Origin: Pseudomonas schmalbachii
GTDB taxonomy: Bacteria; Pseudomonadota; Gammaproteobacteria; Pseudomonadales; Pseudomonadaceae
NCBI RefSeq assembly: GCF_017589465.1
Contig: NZ_JAELYA010000001.1
Coordinates: 806,001 to 870,000 of the forward strand
DNA: 64,000 nucleotides
Direction: 5' to 3'
Below the pieces are notes generated by a model, which was not told the DNA's origin, searched no databases, and worked only from the letters and a program-made list of their open reading frames with translations. Position 1 is the first letter of the stretch; each line of letters begins with the position of its first letter. A program made the translations under genes and the position numbers. Below are positions 42,895-52,502 of this stretch, in pieces.

Positions 42895-43932
42895 TCAGAC
42901 CTTGAAGTGATTGCGCTTGCGGAACTGTCCCGGGGCCATATCGAAGAGTTCGCGGAAGCAGCGGGTGAAGTGCGGCAGGGTCACGAATCCGGTTGCCACG
43001 GAGATTTCGATCAGGGACTTGTTGGTCTGCTGCAGCAACTGGCGCGCGCGGGTCAGGCGCAGTTCCAGGTAGTAGCGCGGCGGCGTGGCCTTCACGTAGC
43101 GGCGGAACAGGCGCTCCAGGTGCCGCCGGGAGATGCCGACGTAACGGGCGATCTCGTCGATCTCGATGGGGTCTTCGATGTTGCTGTGCATCAGTTCCAG
43201 GGCGAGCTTGATGGTCTGCGGCAGGGTCGGGTCGAAGTCGATGGAGACGACGGACACATCGACGACATCCCGCATCTTGTCGCAGCTGAGCACCTCCTCC
43301 ACCGCGCTCACCAGCTCCTGGCCGGCGCTGTGGCGCACCACCTCCAGCATCATGCCCAGGGAGCTGTTCGCGCCGGCGCAGCTGATCCGCTTGCGGTCGA
43401 GCACCTGGGAATGGGTGGTCACGCTGACCTTGGGAAACAGCTCGGACATCATCGCCCTGCCGTCCGGATGGAAGGCGCATTCATGGCCATCCAGCAGCCC
43501 GGCCTCGGCAAGGAAGTAGGCGCCGTTCCACAGCCCGCCAAGAACCGCCCCCGCCGCATCGGCCGAGCGCAGTTTGGACCGCAGTTGGGCGTCGCCTTCG
43601 AGGCGCACGCGGAAGCCGCCGCACACCACGATGATGTCCTGGCGCTTCTCGTCCAGCCCGGCCAGGGTGCAGTCGGTGGAAATGGAGATGCCCAGGTCGC
43701 TCACCACCAGGGTGTCGTCGCCCCCGACCACCCGCACTTCGAACAGCGGCGTCGAGCTCATGAGGTTGGCCGTCACCAGCGCATCCACCGCCCCGGTGAA
43801 GGCCATCATCGAGAAGTGCTCGCGCAGCACGAAGGCCACCCGCCTGACGGTGGGCGTCAGCCCTGCGCGGCCGGCCTTGTCCAGGTGTGCCAGGTTCTTG
43901 CTCTTCAGAACGCTCTCGAAGGAGGCTCTCAT
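42895..43932 (-). CDS. GlxA-family AraC regulator, tandem copy A
   Basis: A 345-residue regulator: N-terminal DJ-1/PfpI-like domain (LREHFSMMAFTGAVDALVTA, VVCGGFRVRL, GGLWNGAYFLAEAGLLDG) and C-terminal AraC HTH (IDEIARYVGISRRHLERLFR ... RCFRELFDMAPGQFRK). This is the GbdR/ArgR/CdhR group, whose members control betaine, carnitine and arginine catabolism. It is strikingly similar along its full length to copy B immediately upstream, with 132 bp between them. It reads in the same direction as the MmgE/PrpD and ABC transporter genes. Confidence 0.9.
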   Translation of the reverse strand: MRASFESVLKSKNLAHLDKAGRAGLTPTVRRVAFVLREHFSMMAFTGAVDALVTANLMSSTPLFEVRVVGGDDTLVVSDLGISISTDCTLAGLDEKRQDIIVVCGGFRVRLEGDAQLRSKLRSADAAGAVLGGLWNGAYFLAEAGLLDGHECAFHPDGRAMMSELFPKVSVTTHSQVLDRKRISCAGANSSLGMMLEVVRHSAGQELVSAVEEVLSCDKMRDVVDVSVVSIDFDPTLPQTIKLALELMHSNIEDPIEIDEIARYVGISRRHLERLFRRYVKATPPRYYLELRLTRARQLLQQTNKSLIEISVATGFVTLPHFTRCFRELFDMAPGQFRKRNHFKV

Positions 43933-44064
43933 TTCTTCACCCCAGGGCGTTGAGAGGCCGCGTCACGTCATCGATCACTGGCGTGATCGAATACATGGCC
44001 TCTGGATTCAGGCACCCAGAGTATTCCATCCTGAAACGCAAGGCAGCTTCCCCGGAGCGACGTT

Positions 44065-45102
44065 TCAAACCCTGAAATGTGTACGCAGGCGAAACTGGCC
44101 CGGGGCCACGTCGAATTTCTCGCGGAAGCAGCGGCTGAAATGCGGAAGCGTCGTAAAGCCGCTCGCCACGGCGATTTCCGTCAGGGACTTGTTGGTGTGC
44201 TGCAGCAGTTGCCGCGCATGGGTGAGGCGCAGCTCCATGTAGTAGCGCGGCGGCGAGGCTTTTACGTAGCGCAGGAACAGGCGTTCCAGATGGCGCCGGG
44301 AAATGCGCGCATATCGTGCGATCTCGCCTATGTCGATGGGATCTTCGATATTGCTGTGCATCAGTTCCAGGGCGAGCTTGATGGTGCGGGGAAGGGTCGG
44401 GTCGAGGTCGATGGACACGACCGAAATATCGACCGTCTCCCGCATCTTGTCGCAACCCAGTATCTCCTCGACCGCATCCAGCAGTTCCTGGCCGGCGCTG
44501 TGGCGCACCACTTCCAGCATCATGCCCAGCGAACTGTTCGCGCCGGCGCAGCTTATGCGCTTGCGGTCGAGCACATGGGAATGGCTGGTCACGTTCACCC
44601 TGGGGAACAGCTCGGACATCATCGCCCTGCCATCCGGATGGAAGGCGCATTCATGGCCATCCAGCAGCCCGGCCTCGGCAAGGAAGTAGGCGCCGTTCCA
44701 GAGGCCGCCGAGGACCGCGCCAGCCGCGTCGGCGTGGCGCAGCCTGGTTCTCAGCAAGGGCTCGCTTTCGAGGCGGACGCGGAAGCCGCCGCACACCACG
44801 ACGATGTCCTGCTGCTTCTCGTTCAGCTCGGCCAGGCTGCAGTCGGTGGAGATGGCGATACCCAGGTCGCTGACCACCAGGTTGCTTTCTCCGCCGACGA
44901 CCAGCACTTCGAACACCGGCGTCGAACTCATGAGATTGGCCGTCACCAGGGCATCCACCGCGCCGGTAAAGGCCATCATCGAAAAATGCTCGCGCAGTAT
45001 GAAGGACACGCGGCGCACTGGCGTCGTCAGTCCGGCACGGCTGGCCTTGTCCAGATGCATCAGGTTCTTGCATTTCAGGACGCTTTCGAATGCTGTTCTC
45101 AT
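44065..45102 (-). CDS. GlxA-family AraC regulator, tandem copy B
   Basis: A 345-residue protein with the same domains as copy A (HFSMMAFTGAVDALVTANLM, GGLWNGAYFLAEAGLLDGHE shared exactly), so the two arose by tandem duplication. Differences cluster in the N-terminal 30 residues and the recognition-helix region (IGEIARYARISRRHLERLFL), which may alter DNA specificity. It starts 18 bp after the stop of the MmgE/PrpD gene, suggesting co-transcription with that gene and the transporter. A role in quaternary-amine catabolism is inferred from the family and the adjacent transporter. Confidence 0.9.
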   Translation of the reverse strand: MRTAFESVLKCKNLMHLDKASRAGLTTPVRRVSFILREHFSMMAFTGAVDALVTANLMSSTPVFEVLVVGGESNLVVSDLGIAISTDCSLAELNEKQQDIVVVCGGFRVRLESEPLLRTRLRHADAAGAVLGGLWNGAYFLAEAGLLDGHECAFHPDGRAMMSELFPRVNVTSHSHVLDRKRISCAGANSSLGMMLEVVRHSAGQELLDAVEEILGCDKMRETVDISVVSIDLDPTLPRTIKLALELMHSNIEDPIDIGEIARYARISRRHLERLFLRYVKASPPRYYMELRLTHARQLLQHTNKSLTEIAVASGFTTLPHFSRCFREKFDVAPGQFRLRTHFRV

Positions 45103-45120
45103 CGTTCGACTCGCAACTGC

Positions 45121-46461
45121 TCAGGCGGCCGGCTCGAACAGCAACGCCAGCAGCTTCTCGCAGCTGGAGCGGTCCGGCAGGGCCGCGATCTCCTGTTCGA
45201 TGTCGCGCCGCTGTTTCTCGTCCAGGCTGATTGCCGCCAGCAGGTCGAATTTTTCGCGGAATTCCGCCTGGCTCATGGCCGTCTCGGGATCGCCCCTGGC
45301 TGCGGTGATCGGACTTGAGAAGGACTGGCCATCCTTGAGCTGGACCAGGACCCTCGAAAGAATCTCCCGGGGGAAACGCGCCGAGAGTTCGTCGCTTTCG
45401 ATGATCTCGATCCGCTGGCTGACAGCCAGGATATCGGCGTCATGTATCGCCTCCCCGGTCACTTCCAGAGGACCGACCTGGCCACGCACCACCAGCGCAG
45501 CCAGCGGGAAGGCCAATGCGTACTGGGCCTCGTCGGCATTCGCCGGAGTGTGGCCCTGCAGGCGCATGGACTCGTGGAACGTCTGCACCTGGATCTGCTC
45601 GATGTTCTCGCCGCGAATCTGCGGATGCTCGGCCATCAGCGCGGTCATGGCCGTGAGCGCCGGTTGCGCCCAGCGACAGACGGGCCAGGGCTTGAAGTAC
45701 TGGGCGTCGATTTCCCAGCGCTCGCCAAGATCCCGCCAATGGGCGGCCACGGCAGCGTCCTCCACCGTCTCGGCCGGCGCTCCGGTGACACCCGCCTCGG
45801 CCAGCAGCAAGGCGTTGAGACCGGCGTAGGCCCCGGCGCCATGGGCGTCGCGCAGCATGGACGGGTGATCGACCAGGCGCATCATCGGGCAACGCGGACC
45901 GAAGTATTCGGCGATGCCCAGGGCATGGCGGAACTGCTCCTCGCTCATCCGCAGCAGACGTGCGCCGCCGCAGACGACGCCGATGCCGGAGAACGAACCG
46001 GACGCATGGTATTCGGGCGCTGTCGCCATCAGCGCAGCGCCGGCCCGCAGAGCCGTCTCGTAGCCGATGCACAGCGCGCTGAGAAACTCCTCGCCGCTGA
46101 TGCTCCGGCCCTGCTCGCGGCAGGCATCGACCAGGGCCAGCAAGGCCGGCACCACCGTCGCGCCGGCATGTCCCTTCGAGGTGAAGTGCCCTTCGTGGGC
46201 ATCCAGGCTGTCGACGCTGAAGCCCCCCGCCCAGGCCGCCCCCAGCGGGTGGACCGGACGGCCATCGAACAGCAGGCGGCTGGACAGCGTCCCGGCCGGA
46301 TAGTGGTTCAGCGCGTACCGCTTGAGGACCTGGCTGGTGTGATTGTCCCGCGCGCCGGCCGCCACACCGAGGATATCCGGCAGGCAGGTCTGCAACAGCT
46401 CGCGGGTATGGGTCGGTGCATCGCGGAAACGGAAATCGCGGACGAACGAATAGAGCGACAT
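45121..46461 (-). CDS. MmgE/PrpD family protein
   Basis: A 446-residue protein of the superfamily of 2-methylcitrate dehydratase, cis-aconitate decarboxylase and iminodisuccinate epimerase: DSLDAHEGHFTSKGHAGATV holds the conserved D-x4-D/H region, and SGSFSGIGVVCGGARLL and KPWPVCRWAQPAL follow the pattern. It probably dehydrates, decarboxylates or epimerises a polycarboxylate or imino acid; the substrate is unknown. The start at 46461 follows GTGGAG. It lies between the ABC transporter and two GlxA regulators, an unusual partner for a betaine transporter. Confidence 0.8.
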   Translation of the reverse strand: MSLYSFVRDFRFRDAPTHTRELLQTCLPDILGVAAGARDNHTSQVLKRYALNHYPAGTLSSRLLFDGRPVHPLGAAWAGGFSVDSLDAHEGHFTSKGHAGATVVPALLALVDACREQGRSISGEEFLSALCIGYETALRAGAALMATAPEYHASGSFSGIGVVCGGARLLRMSEEQFRHALGIAEYFGPRCPMMRLVDHPSMLRDAHGAGAYAGLNALLLAEAGVTGAPAETVEDAAVAAHWRDLGERWEIDAQYFKPWPVCRWAQPALTAMTALMAEHPQIRGENIEQIQVQTFHESMRLQGHTPANADEAQYALAFPLAALVVRGQVGPLEVTGEAIHDADILAVSQRIEIIESDELSARFPREILSRVLVQLKDGQSFSSPITAARGDPETAMSQAEFREKFDLLAAISLDEKQRRDIEQEIAALPDRSSCEKLLALLFEPAA

Positions 46462-46529
46462 GTGGAGACTCCACAGACGGAATTCGAAGGAAGGAAGAAC
46501 GGGCGCCCGCTGCCGGGCACCCGAGGGAC

Positions 46530-47570
46530 TCACTGCTTGGCCTGGCTGACCTGATTGCCGGCAGCGGCCCGGGATGCCTGCAGCCAGGCGTCGAACTGCT
46601 GGCGATGCGCGGCGACCCATTCGTCCGCGTGGCGGCGGATATCGGCGGGTTTGTTCTCGCCGTTCTGCATCTTCAGGTTCTGCTGGCTCTCGTCGTCGGT
46701 GCTGATCTGCACCAGCGAGAGGAACTTGAGCGCGGCCGGGTTCTTCTCGGCGAACTCCTTGTTCAGCACCGCCTCCACCTTGTCGATGGCGAAGCCCAGG
46801 TTCTTGCCCTCGTAGGTGGTGTTCACGTCGTTCTTGCCATCCGGCAGGTCGGTATAGGGCACTTCGAGCCAGACGACGTCCTTGCCTTCAACCAGCACAC
46901 CGGCGATCCATTGCGGCACCCAGGTGAAATAGAGGACCGGCTGGCCCTGCTTGTAGCGGGTGATGGTGTCCGCCATCAGGGCGAAGTACGAACCGCGGTT
47001 GTGGGTGACGGTCTTCTCCAGGCCATAGGCCTTGAGATGGTGATCGATCACCAGTTCGCAGCCCCAGCCGGGGTTGCAGCCGGTCAGGTCGGCCTTGCCG
47101 TCGCCGTTGATGTCGAACAGCTTGGCGATCTCCGGCTTCTTCAGGTCGGTCAGGTACTTGATGTTGTGGGCCTCGGCGGTCTTCTTGTCGATGAGATAGC
47201 CCTGCAGCACGCCGGGGATCACGTCGCCAGCCTTGACCAGGTTCCTGTCGCCGCCGACCTTCTGGTAGAAGGTGTCGTGCAGCTTGTCCCAGAGGTGCAC
47301 GGTGAAGTCGGCATCGCCGTAGGACAGCGCGACCATCATCGCCGCGTACTCGGTTTCCTTGGGCTCCTGGACGTCATAGCCCAGCTCGCGCAGACCCGCC
47401 ATGGCGACCTCGCCACGGAAGCGCTCCTCGGCAATCGGCGGGAAGATCGGCGAGACCGAAACACCCTCCCCCGGCTTGTCCGCCGAGGCCGCCATCCCAT
47501 ACAGCGACACCAGGCTCAGGGAGAGCGCGGAGGCGCATTGAACAAATTTTCTGGTGAAGTCGAAGAACAT
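46530..47570 (-). CDS. ABC transporter substrate-binding protein, glycine betaine/proline (ProX/OpuAC) type
   Basis: A 346-residue exported protein with a signal peptide (CASALSLSLVSLYGMAASA) and an OpuAC-type domain. Trp and Tyr positions typical of a quaternary-ammonium aromatic cage are present (VHLWDK, YFTWVPQW, VVWLEVPY). The family binds betaines such as glycine betaine, carnitine or choline in the periplasm; the exact ligand is undetermined. It follows the permease by 65 bp in a ProV-ProW-ProX order. Confidence 0.88.
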   Translation of the reverse strand: MFFDFTRKFVQCASALSLSLVSLYGMAASADKPGEGVSVSPIFPPIAEERFRGEVAMAGLRELGYDVQEPKETEYAAMMVALSYGDADFTVHLWDKLHDTFYQKVGGDRNLVKAGDVIPGVLQGYLIDKKTAEAHNIKYLTDLKKPEIAKLFDINGDGKADLTGCNPGWGCELVIDHHLKAYGLEKTVTHNRGSYFALMADTITRYKQGQPVLYFTWVPQWIAGVLVEGKDVVWLEVPYTDLPDGKNDVNTTYEGKNLGFAIDKVEAVLNKEFAEKNPAALKFLSLVQISTDDESQQNLKMQNGENKPADIRRHADEWVAAHRQQFDAWLQASRAAAGNQVSQAKQ

Positions 47571-47635
47571 CGTCGCGTACCTCTTGTTGTTTTACTGTGG
47601 TCCGGCGGACCTGTAGGGATTCGCTGAAAAAAGAC

Positions 47636-48583
47636 TCACGCCGCCTTGCCGCGCACCGGCTGGTTGCCCACCAGCCGCAGCACCAGGCCGACCGGGCCGC
47701 TGTGATACCAGCGCAGGCTCGGGTCCGAGTTGGTGCGCTCGCCCATCGCCTGGGTCAGGCGGTCGAGGAAGATCGCCAGCAACACCAGCCCTACCCCGCC
47801 CACTGTGGCCAGGCCCATGTCCAGGCGGCCGATACCGCGCAGGACCATTTGCCCGAGGCCGCCGACGGAGATCATCGAGGCGATCACCACCATCGACAGC
47901 GAGAGCATCAGGGTCTGGTTCACGCCGGCCATGATGGTCGGCGTGGCGAGCGGCAGTTGTACGCGCATCAGCATCTGCCGGGGCGTGCAGCCGAAGGCGC
48001 GCGCCGCTTCGATCTTGTCTTCGGGCACCTGGCGGATGCCCAGGTTGGTCAGGCGCACCAGCGGCGGCACGGCGAAGACGATGGTCACGAGGACGCCCGG
48101 CACGTTGCCGATACCGAAGAGCATCACCACCGGAACCAGGTAGACGAAGGCCGGGAGCGTCTGCATGGCATCGAGTACCGGCCGGACGAGTCTTTCCAGC
48201 CGGTCGCTGCGGGCCGAGAGGATGCCCAGCGGGATGCCGATCAGGGCGCAGAAGAACACCGAGGTCAGCACCAGCGCCAGGGTGGTCATGGATTCGGACC
48301 AGACGCCGATCAGGCCGAGCAGGGTCAGGGTCACCACGCACAACCAGCCGATACGCTGGCCGCCGACCTGCCAGCCAAGCAGGCCGGAAAGCAGGATGCC
48401 GATGGTCGGCGGGATGCTCTGCAGGGTGTATTCGATGCCGTTGAGTACCTGGTCGATCGGCCAGCGGATGGCGCGGAACACATCGCGGAAGTTCTGCACC
48501 AGATAATTCAGGACGACTTCCACCCACTCGCCGAGGGGAATGTTCGCGCTTTGGAAAGGATCGAGAAGACTGAATTCAGACAT
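47636..48583 (-). CDS. ABC transporter permease, ProW type
   Basis: A 315-residue inner-membrane permease with about six or seven membrane segments and an EAA-type loop ([21 protein letters not shown]). N-terminal [20 protein letters not shown] resembles ProW proteins of the betaine/proline type. It should form the channel with the ATPase encoded 53 bp upstream and the binding protein downstream. Confidence 0.9.
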   Translation of the reverse strand: MSEFSLLDPFQSANIPLGEWVEVVLNYLVQNFRDVFRAIRWPIDQVLNGIEYTLQSIPPTIGILLSGLLGWQVGGQRIGWLCVVTLTLLGLIGVWSESMTTLALVLTSVFFCALIGIPLGILSARSDRLERLVRPVLDAMQTLPAFVYLVPVVMLFGIGNVPGVLVTIVFAVPPLVRLTNLGIRQVPEDKIEAARAFGCTPRQMLMRVQLPLATPTIMAGVNQTLMLSLSMVVIASMISVGGLGQMVLRGIGRLDMGLATVGGVGLVLLAIFLDRLTQAMGERTNSDPSLRWYHSGPVGLVLRLVGNQPVRGKAA

Positions 48584-48636
48584 GCTGGCTACCTATTCTC
48601 CGAAGTTGCAGTTGTTGCGTGATCGAGGGAGCGCGC

Positions 48637-49809
48637 TCAATGGCGGCTCAGGGTGTGCAACAGCTGGTTCTTGGAAATGGTGCCCTTCAGAGCACCGCTG
48701 TGGTCCAGGACAGGCACGGGATAAGGCAGCGTCGCGACGATATCGAGCACGTCGTGCAAGGGCGTGTCGGTGTACACGGGATGCTGCCTGTGCAGGCTGA
48801 GTGCCTCGTCCGGCGACCCGTTCAGGGCGCTGCCGGCTTCGTCGGCGCCCACCACGCCCAGCAGTTGGCCGCGTTCGTCGATCAGGTAGCCGTATGGCAT
48901 GCCGGCCTTGAAATGCGGCGTCTTGCCGTTCACCCGGCACACCATCTCCGGATCGAACCTGGCGACGTCGCCGGCCTTGAGTACGCGGGAACTGTCGAAG
49001 CCCTTGAAGAAGGTCTCGACGTACTCGTTGGCGGGCTGGTTCAGCAGCTCCTGCGGGGTGCCGATCTGCACCACCCGGCCGCCTTCCATGATCGCGATGC
49101 GATGGCCGATGCGGATGGCTTCCTCGATATCGTGGGAGATGAAGATGATGGTGCGCTGCTGCTCGGCCTGCAGGCGGATCAGCTCGCCCTGCATTTCGCT
49201 GCGGATCAGCGGATCGAGGGCGGAGAACGCCTCGTCCATCAGCAGGATCGCCGGATCGTTGGCCAGCGCGCGGGCCAGGCCGACGCGCTGCTGCATGCCG
49301 CCGGAGAGCTGGTGCGGATAGCTGTACTCGTGTCCGGCCAGGCCGACCTGGCGCAGCGCCTCGCTGGCACGGGCATTCCGCTCGCGCTCGCTCACGCCGG
49401 AGATTTCCAGGCCGAACGCGGTGTTCTCCAGCACGCTCATGTGCGGCATCAGCGCGAAGGACTGGAAGACCATGCCCATTTCCTTGCGCCGGACGTCCAG
49501 CAGGTCCTTGTCCGACAGCCCGGTGATCTCGCGGCCGTTCAGGTGGATGCTGCCGGAAGTGGGTTCGATCAGGCGGTTGAACAGTCGCACCATGGTCGAC
49601 TTGCCCGAGCCCGACAGTCCCATGATGACGAAGATCTCGCCACGCTTGACTGAGAAACTGGCGTCGAACACACCCACGACATGTCCGGTCTTGCTGAAGA
49701 TCTCGTTCTTGTCGGCGCCCTTGCGCAACATCTCCATCGCAAGTTCGGGACGGGGCCCGAACACCTTGAAGATGTTCTTCACCGAAAGAATCTCGTCGGC
49801 CTGATTCAT
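48637..49809 (-). CDS. ABC transporter ATP-binding protein, ProV type with CBS domains
   Basis: A 390-residue ATPase: Walker A GLSGSGKST, Q loop VFQSFAL, signature LSGGMQQRV, Walker B ILLMDEAFSALDP, and a C-terminal CBS-like region (about 270-390, including VYTDTPLHDVLDIVATLPYP). The CBS part in ProV senses ionic strength, so the system might respond to osmolarity or be catabolic. The first gene of the transporter unit; the 230 bp before it carry no gene and should hold the promoter. Confidence 0.9.
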   Translation of the reverse strand: MNQADEILSVKNIFKVFGPRPELAMEMLRKGADKNEIFSKTGHVVGVFDASFSVKRGEIFVIMGLSGSGKSTMVRLFNRLIEPTSGSIHLNGREITGLSDKDLLDVRRKEMGMVFQSFALMPHMSVLENTAFGLEISGVSERERNARASEALRQVGLAGHEYSYPHQLSGGMQQRVGLARALANDPAILLMDEAFSALDPLIRSEMQGELIRLQAEQQRTIIFISHDIEEAIRIGHRIAIMEGGRVVQIGTPQELLNQPANEYVETFFKGFDSSRVLKAGDVARFDPEMVCRVNGKTPHFKAGMPYGYLIDERGQLLGVVGADEAGSALNGSPDEALSLHRQHPVYTDTPLHDVLDIVATLPYPVPVLDHSGALKGTISKNQLLHTLSRH

Positions 49810-50039
49810 ACAACCCTCTTTTATTATGCTTATTAACCAATCAGTCAGCTTTGCGCCTTCCCGTTATCGGTGCATCAGATAACCGGACATCCATTGGTTT
49901 CCAACTGGAAACCGGCACGCAGAAAATCCTGCTCCCTGAAGGCGACATCGGTTGATGGGTGTCGCGTTGCAGCTCCAAGTTAGGATTTGACGACCACAGC
50001 GTCCAACGACATTTGTTCGCCCTTAACCATAACCTCATG

Positions 50040-50966
50040 TTATGAGTCGCGAGTGGCCTCCCCTGGCACGGGAGCGCACTCGCGATCCGCCGCTCCCTGA
50101 TGGGCAAGGAAAATCGCCGCGAGCAGAACCATCGCTCCGCCGCCGAGCATGGCGGACGTAACGTGCTCCCCCATGAACAGCACGGCGATGCTCACGGCCA
50201 CCATCGGCTCCAGCGTCGAGAGGGTGGCGGCGGCGGAGGGACCGATCCGGGGCGATCCCGCCAGGAATGCCGCGACCGGCACCAGCGTGGCGAACAGCGC
50301 CAGCCCGGCCGTCCCCCACCAGGCCGGGGCCGTCGCCGGCAGGGACGCGCCCTGCACGACAGCGGCGACGGTGAAGGTCAGTGCGCAGCCCAGCAACAGC
50401 ATGGCCGCCGAGGCCAACGGGTTCTCATGGACGATCCGGTGGGTGCCATAGATGATCGAGCTGCCGTAGCACACCGCGGCGAACAGCGCCCATAGCGCAC
50501 CCAGCGATGCGCCGGACAGGTCGAGGCCCGTGGCGATCACCACCCCGCCCACCGCCAGTGCCAGGCTGGCCAGCTTGAGGGCGCTGGTTCGCTCCCCCAG
50601 GCAGGTTATGGATAGCGCCGTGACGAACGCCGGAAAGGTGTACACCAGCGTGATCGCCAGGCTGACCGAGGTGGAGCGCGCCGCGCTGTAATACCCCAGC
50701 GCCGCCAGCCCATAGCCGACTCCGAGCAGCAGGTTCTGCCGCGCCAGACGGCCGGACGGCAGCGGTATTCCGCGCCAGCGCAGCCAGACCAGCAATATCC
50801 CGGCGGCGATAGAAAAGCGTGCCAGAAGGAGCCCCACCGGGTCCGCGCCACCGGCGTAGGCGAACCGGGCGAAGAACGGCTGCAGGCCGTAGCAGAAGGC
50901 AGCCAGCAGTACCAGGCAGAAGCCCATGGCATGGCCGTTCCGGCGAGAAAGCGAATGTGTGTGCAT
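50040..50966 (-). CDS. EamA/DMT-family transporter 1
   Basis: A 308-residue inner-membrane protein with about ten membrane segments in two EamA halves (GFCLVLLAAFCYGLQPFFAR ... STSVSLAITLVYTFPAFVTA; then GASLGALWALFAAVCYGSSI ... STLEPMVAVSIAVLFMGEHV). DMT proteins export metabolites or amino acids. The substrate is unknown. It lies between the betaine transporter and the Rieske gene and is separated from the latter by a terminator, so it has its own promoter. The start at 50966 has only AGGA upstream; an alternative ATG lies 13 codons downstream (MGFCLV). Confidence 0.85.
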   Translation of the reverse strand: MHTHSLSRRNGHAMGFCLVLLAAFCYGLQPFFARFAYAGGADPVGLLLARFSIAAGILLVWLRWRGIPLPSGRLARQNLLLGVGYGLAALGYYSAARSTSVSLAITLVYTFPAFVTALSITCLGERTSALKLASLALAVGGVVIATGLDLSGASLGALWALFAAVCYGSSIIYGTHRIVHENPLASAAMLLLGCALTFTVAAVVQGASLPATAPAWWGTAGLALFATLVPVAAFLAGSPRIGPSAAATLSTLEPMVAVSIAVLFMGEHVTSAMLGGGAMVLLAAIFLAHQGAADRECAPVPGEATRDS

Positions 50967-50992
50967 TACCGAATCCTGGGCCTGTCGGACAG

Positions 50993-51029
50993 AAAAAGGC
51001 CCCGTTTCACAGGCGAGTGAAACGGGGCC
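50993..51029 (-). terminator. Rho-independent terminator of the Rieske oxygenase gene
   Basis: A 13-bp perfect stem (GGCCCCGTTTCAC / GTGAAACGGGGCC) with a 6-nt loop, followed on the minus strand by TTTTTCT. It ends transcription coming from the Rieske gene. Confidence 0.92.
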
Positions 51030-51049
51030 GGATTGAAGGCGAGCGAGGC

Positions 51050-52261
51050 TCAGTCGGCCAGCCGATCCGCCATGGTCGAGCAGTACCAGTCGACGAACTG
51101 GCAGACCCCGTTCTCCGCTATCGAGGAGTAAGGTCCGGGCTCATAGGCCGGGGAGCTGACGCCCGCCTGAGCGCCCTCGACCAGACGCCGATCCTGGTCA
51201 TTCGTCGCGACCCAGACCCGCGTCAGACGGTCGAGGTCGTAGTCGATGCCTTCCTGGGCATCCTTCGGCACCAGCCATTTGGTGGTCACCAGCGTCTCGT
51301 TGGGCCCTTGCGGCAGCACACGGAAACTCAGGGCGTGGTCGCCAAGGAAGTGGTTCCAGGTGGACGGATAGTTGAAGTACAGCAGCGCGCCGATGTTCTC
51401 CTCGCCGCTGCGGTCGAGGCGCCTGGACACCGCGGCCTTGCCGTCCATGGTGTAGCTGACGGCGCCGGCCGACAGCGGGATGCGCGTCATGCGGAACTGT
51501 CCGCCTTCGTCCATCACCAGGCGGCTGGGCAGGCCGGCGGCTTCGCAGCGATCCCAGTGCGCCGCCAGCTCGGGATCTTCCTCGCCCCCTACCCCGGCTA
51601 CCGAGAGGTTCTCGACGAACGAGTTGAGCAGCTCCGGATGGGTGCCCTCGCAGTGGTAGCACTCGCGGTTGTTCTCGAAGACCAGCTTCCAGTTGCCGCG
51701 CTCGATCAGGTTGGACTCGAACGCCACCTTGCAATCCTCCAGGTTGTGGGGAGTGATGAAAGGGGAAACGGCACTGCGGAAACGCTCGAAATCCGGCGCC
51801 TTCTCGGCGACGCAGACGAAGATGTAGGTGTTCACCACTTCGCAATGGGCCGGCTTGAGGCCGTAGTCGGCAACGTTGAAATCGGGGCCCATGTTGCCGG
51901 CGAACAGCAGCTTGCCATCCAGATCGAAAACCCATTTGTGGTAGGGGCAAACGAGTTTCGCCACCTTGCCGCTGCTCTCGCTGCACACCTTGGAGCCCCG
52001 GTGACGGCAGGCATTGTGGAACGCCCGCACCTGCCCATCGCCACCCCGGACCACCGCAACCGGATAGTCCCCGATCTGCAGGGTCAGGTACTGGCCCGGC
52101 TTTTCCAGTTCGAAGGTATGGCCGGCGAAGATCCATTCCTTGTGCCAGATCTGCTCCAGATCCTGGCGATAGGCATCGGCGTCGCTGTAAAGCGCGCGAG
52201 GAAGGGCGTGGCGCTCCTTGCGCTGGCGGATCAGGGCTAGTACGGCGTTCTTCTTGTCCAT
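51050..52261 (-). CDS. Rieske non-haem iron oxygenase alpha subunit (betaine-type N-demethylase candidate)
   Basis: A 403-residue oxygenase. The Rieske centre is C85-R-H87 and C105-P-Y-H108; the mononuclear iron site is H203 and H208 in ECYHCEGTH. The bridging position is E200 (E-x2-H-x4-H) instead of the Asp of ring-hydroxylating oxygenases, which is the signature of oxygenases acting on quaternary amines such as carnitine monooxygenase CntA. The substrate is therefore probably a betaine (glycine betaine, proline betaine or hydroxyproline betaine). No reductase gene is adjacent, so electrons must come from a partner elsewhere. ATG 52261 has no strong Shine-Dalgarno; an upstream in-frame ATG at 52336 is considered less likely. 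It is divergent from a LysR gene. Confidence 0.85.
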   Translation of the reverse strand: MDKKNAVLALIRQRKERHALPRALYSDADAYRQDLEQIWHKEWIFAGHTFELEKPGQYLTLQIGDYPVAVVRGGDGQVRAFHNACRHRGSKVCSESSGKVAKLVCPYHKWVFDLDGKLLFAGNMGPDFNVADYGLKPAHCEVVNTYIFVCVAEKAPDFERFRSAVSPFITPHNLEDCKVAFESNLIERGNWKLVFENNRECYHCEGTHPELLNSFVENLSVAGVGGEEDPELAAHWDRCEAAGLPSRLVMDEGGQFRMTRIPLSAGAVSYTMDGKAAVSRRLDRSGEENIGALLYFNYPSTWNHFLGDHALSFRVLPQGPNETLVTTKWLVPKDAQEGIDYDLDRLTRVWVATNDQDRRLVEGAQAGVSSPAYEPGPYSSIAENGVCQFVDWYCSTMADRLAD

Positions 52262-52502
52262 TGTTGTTTTCTCCGAAGAGGCGCAGGAAGTTGTCGGTGC
52301 TGGCTGAAGCAGCGAAAGATGGAACGGTGAGGTCATCCGGTTGCCGTTTCAGCGTTGGGGCTTTCTGTAGGAATGCCCTTTCGGATAACCTCAGGACGAG
52401 CAGCGAAGCCGCCCCGCAGCGATTGCAGCAGTCCGCAGTCTAGGGCGAGGTCGTCAGCCGGCAGAACCGACTTTTTATTCAGGATCTTGATTACATCTAG
52501 TT

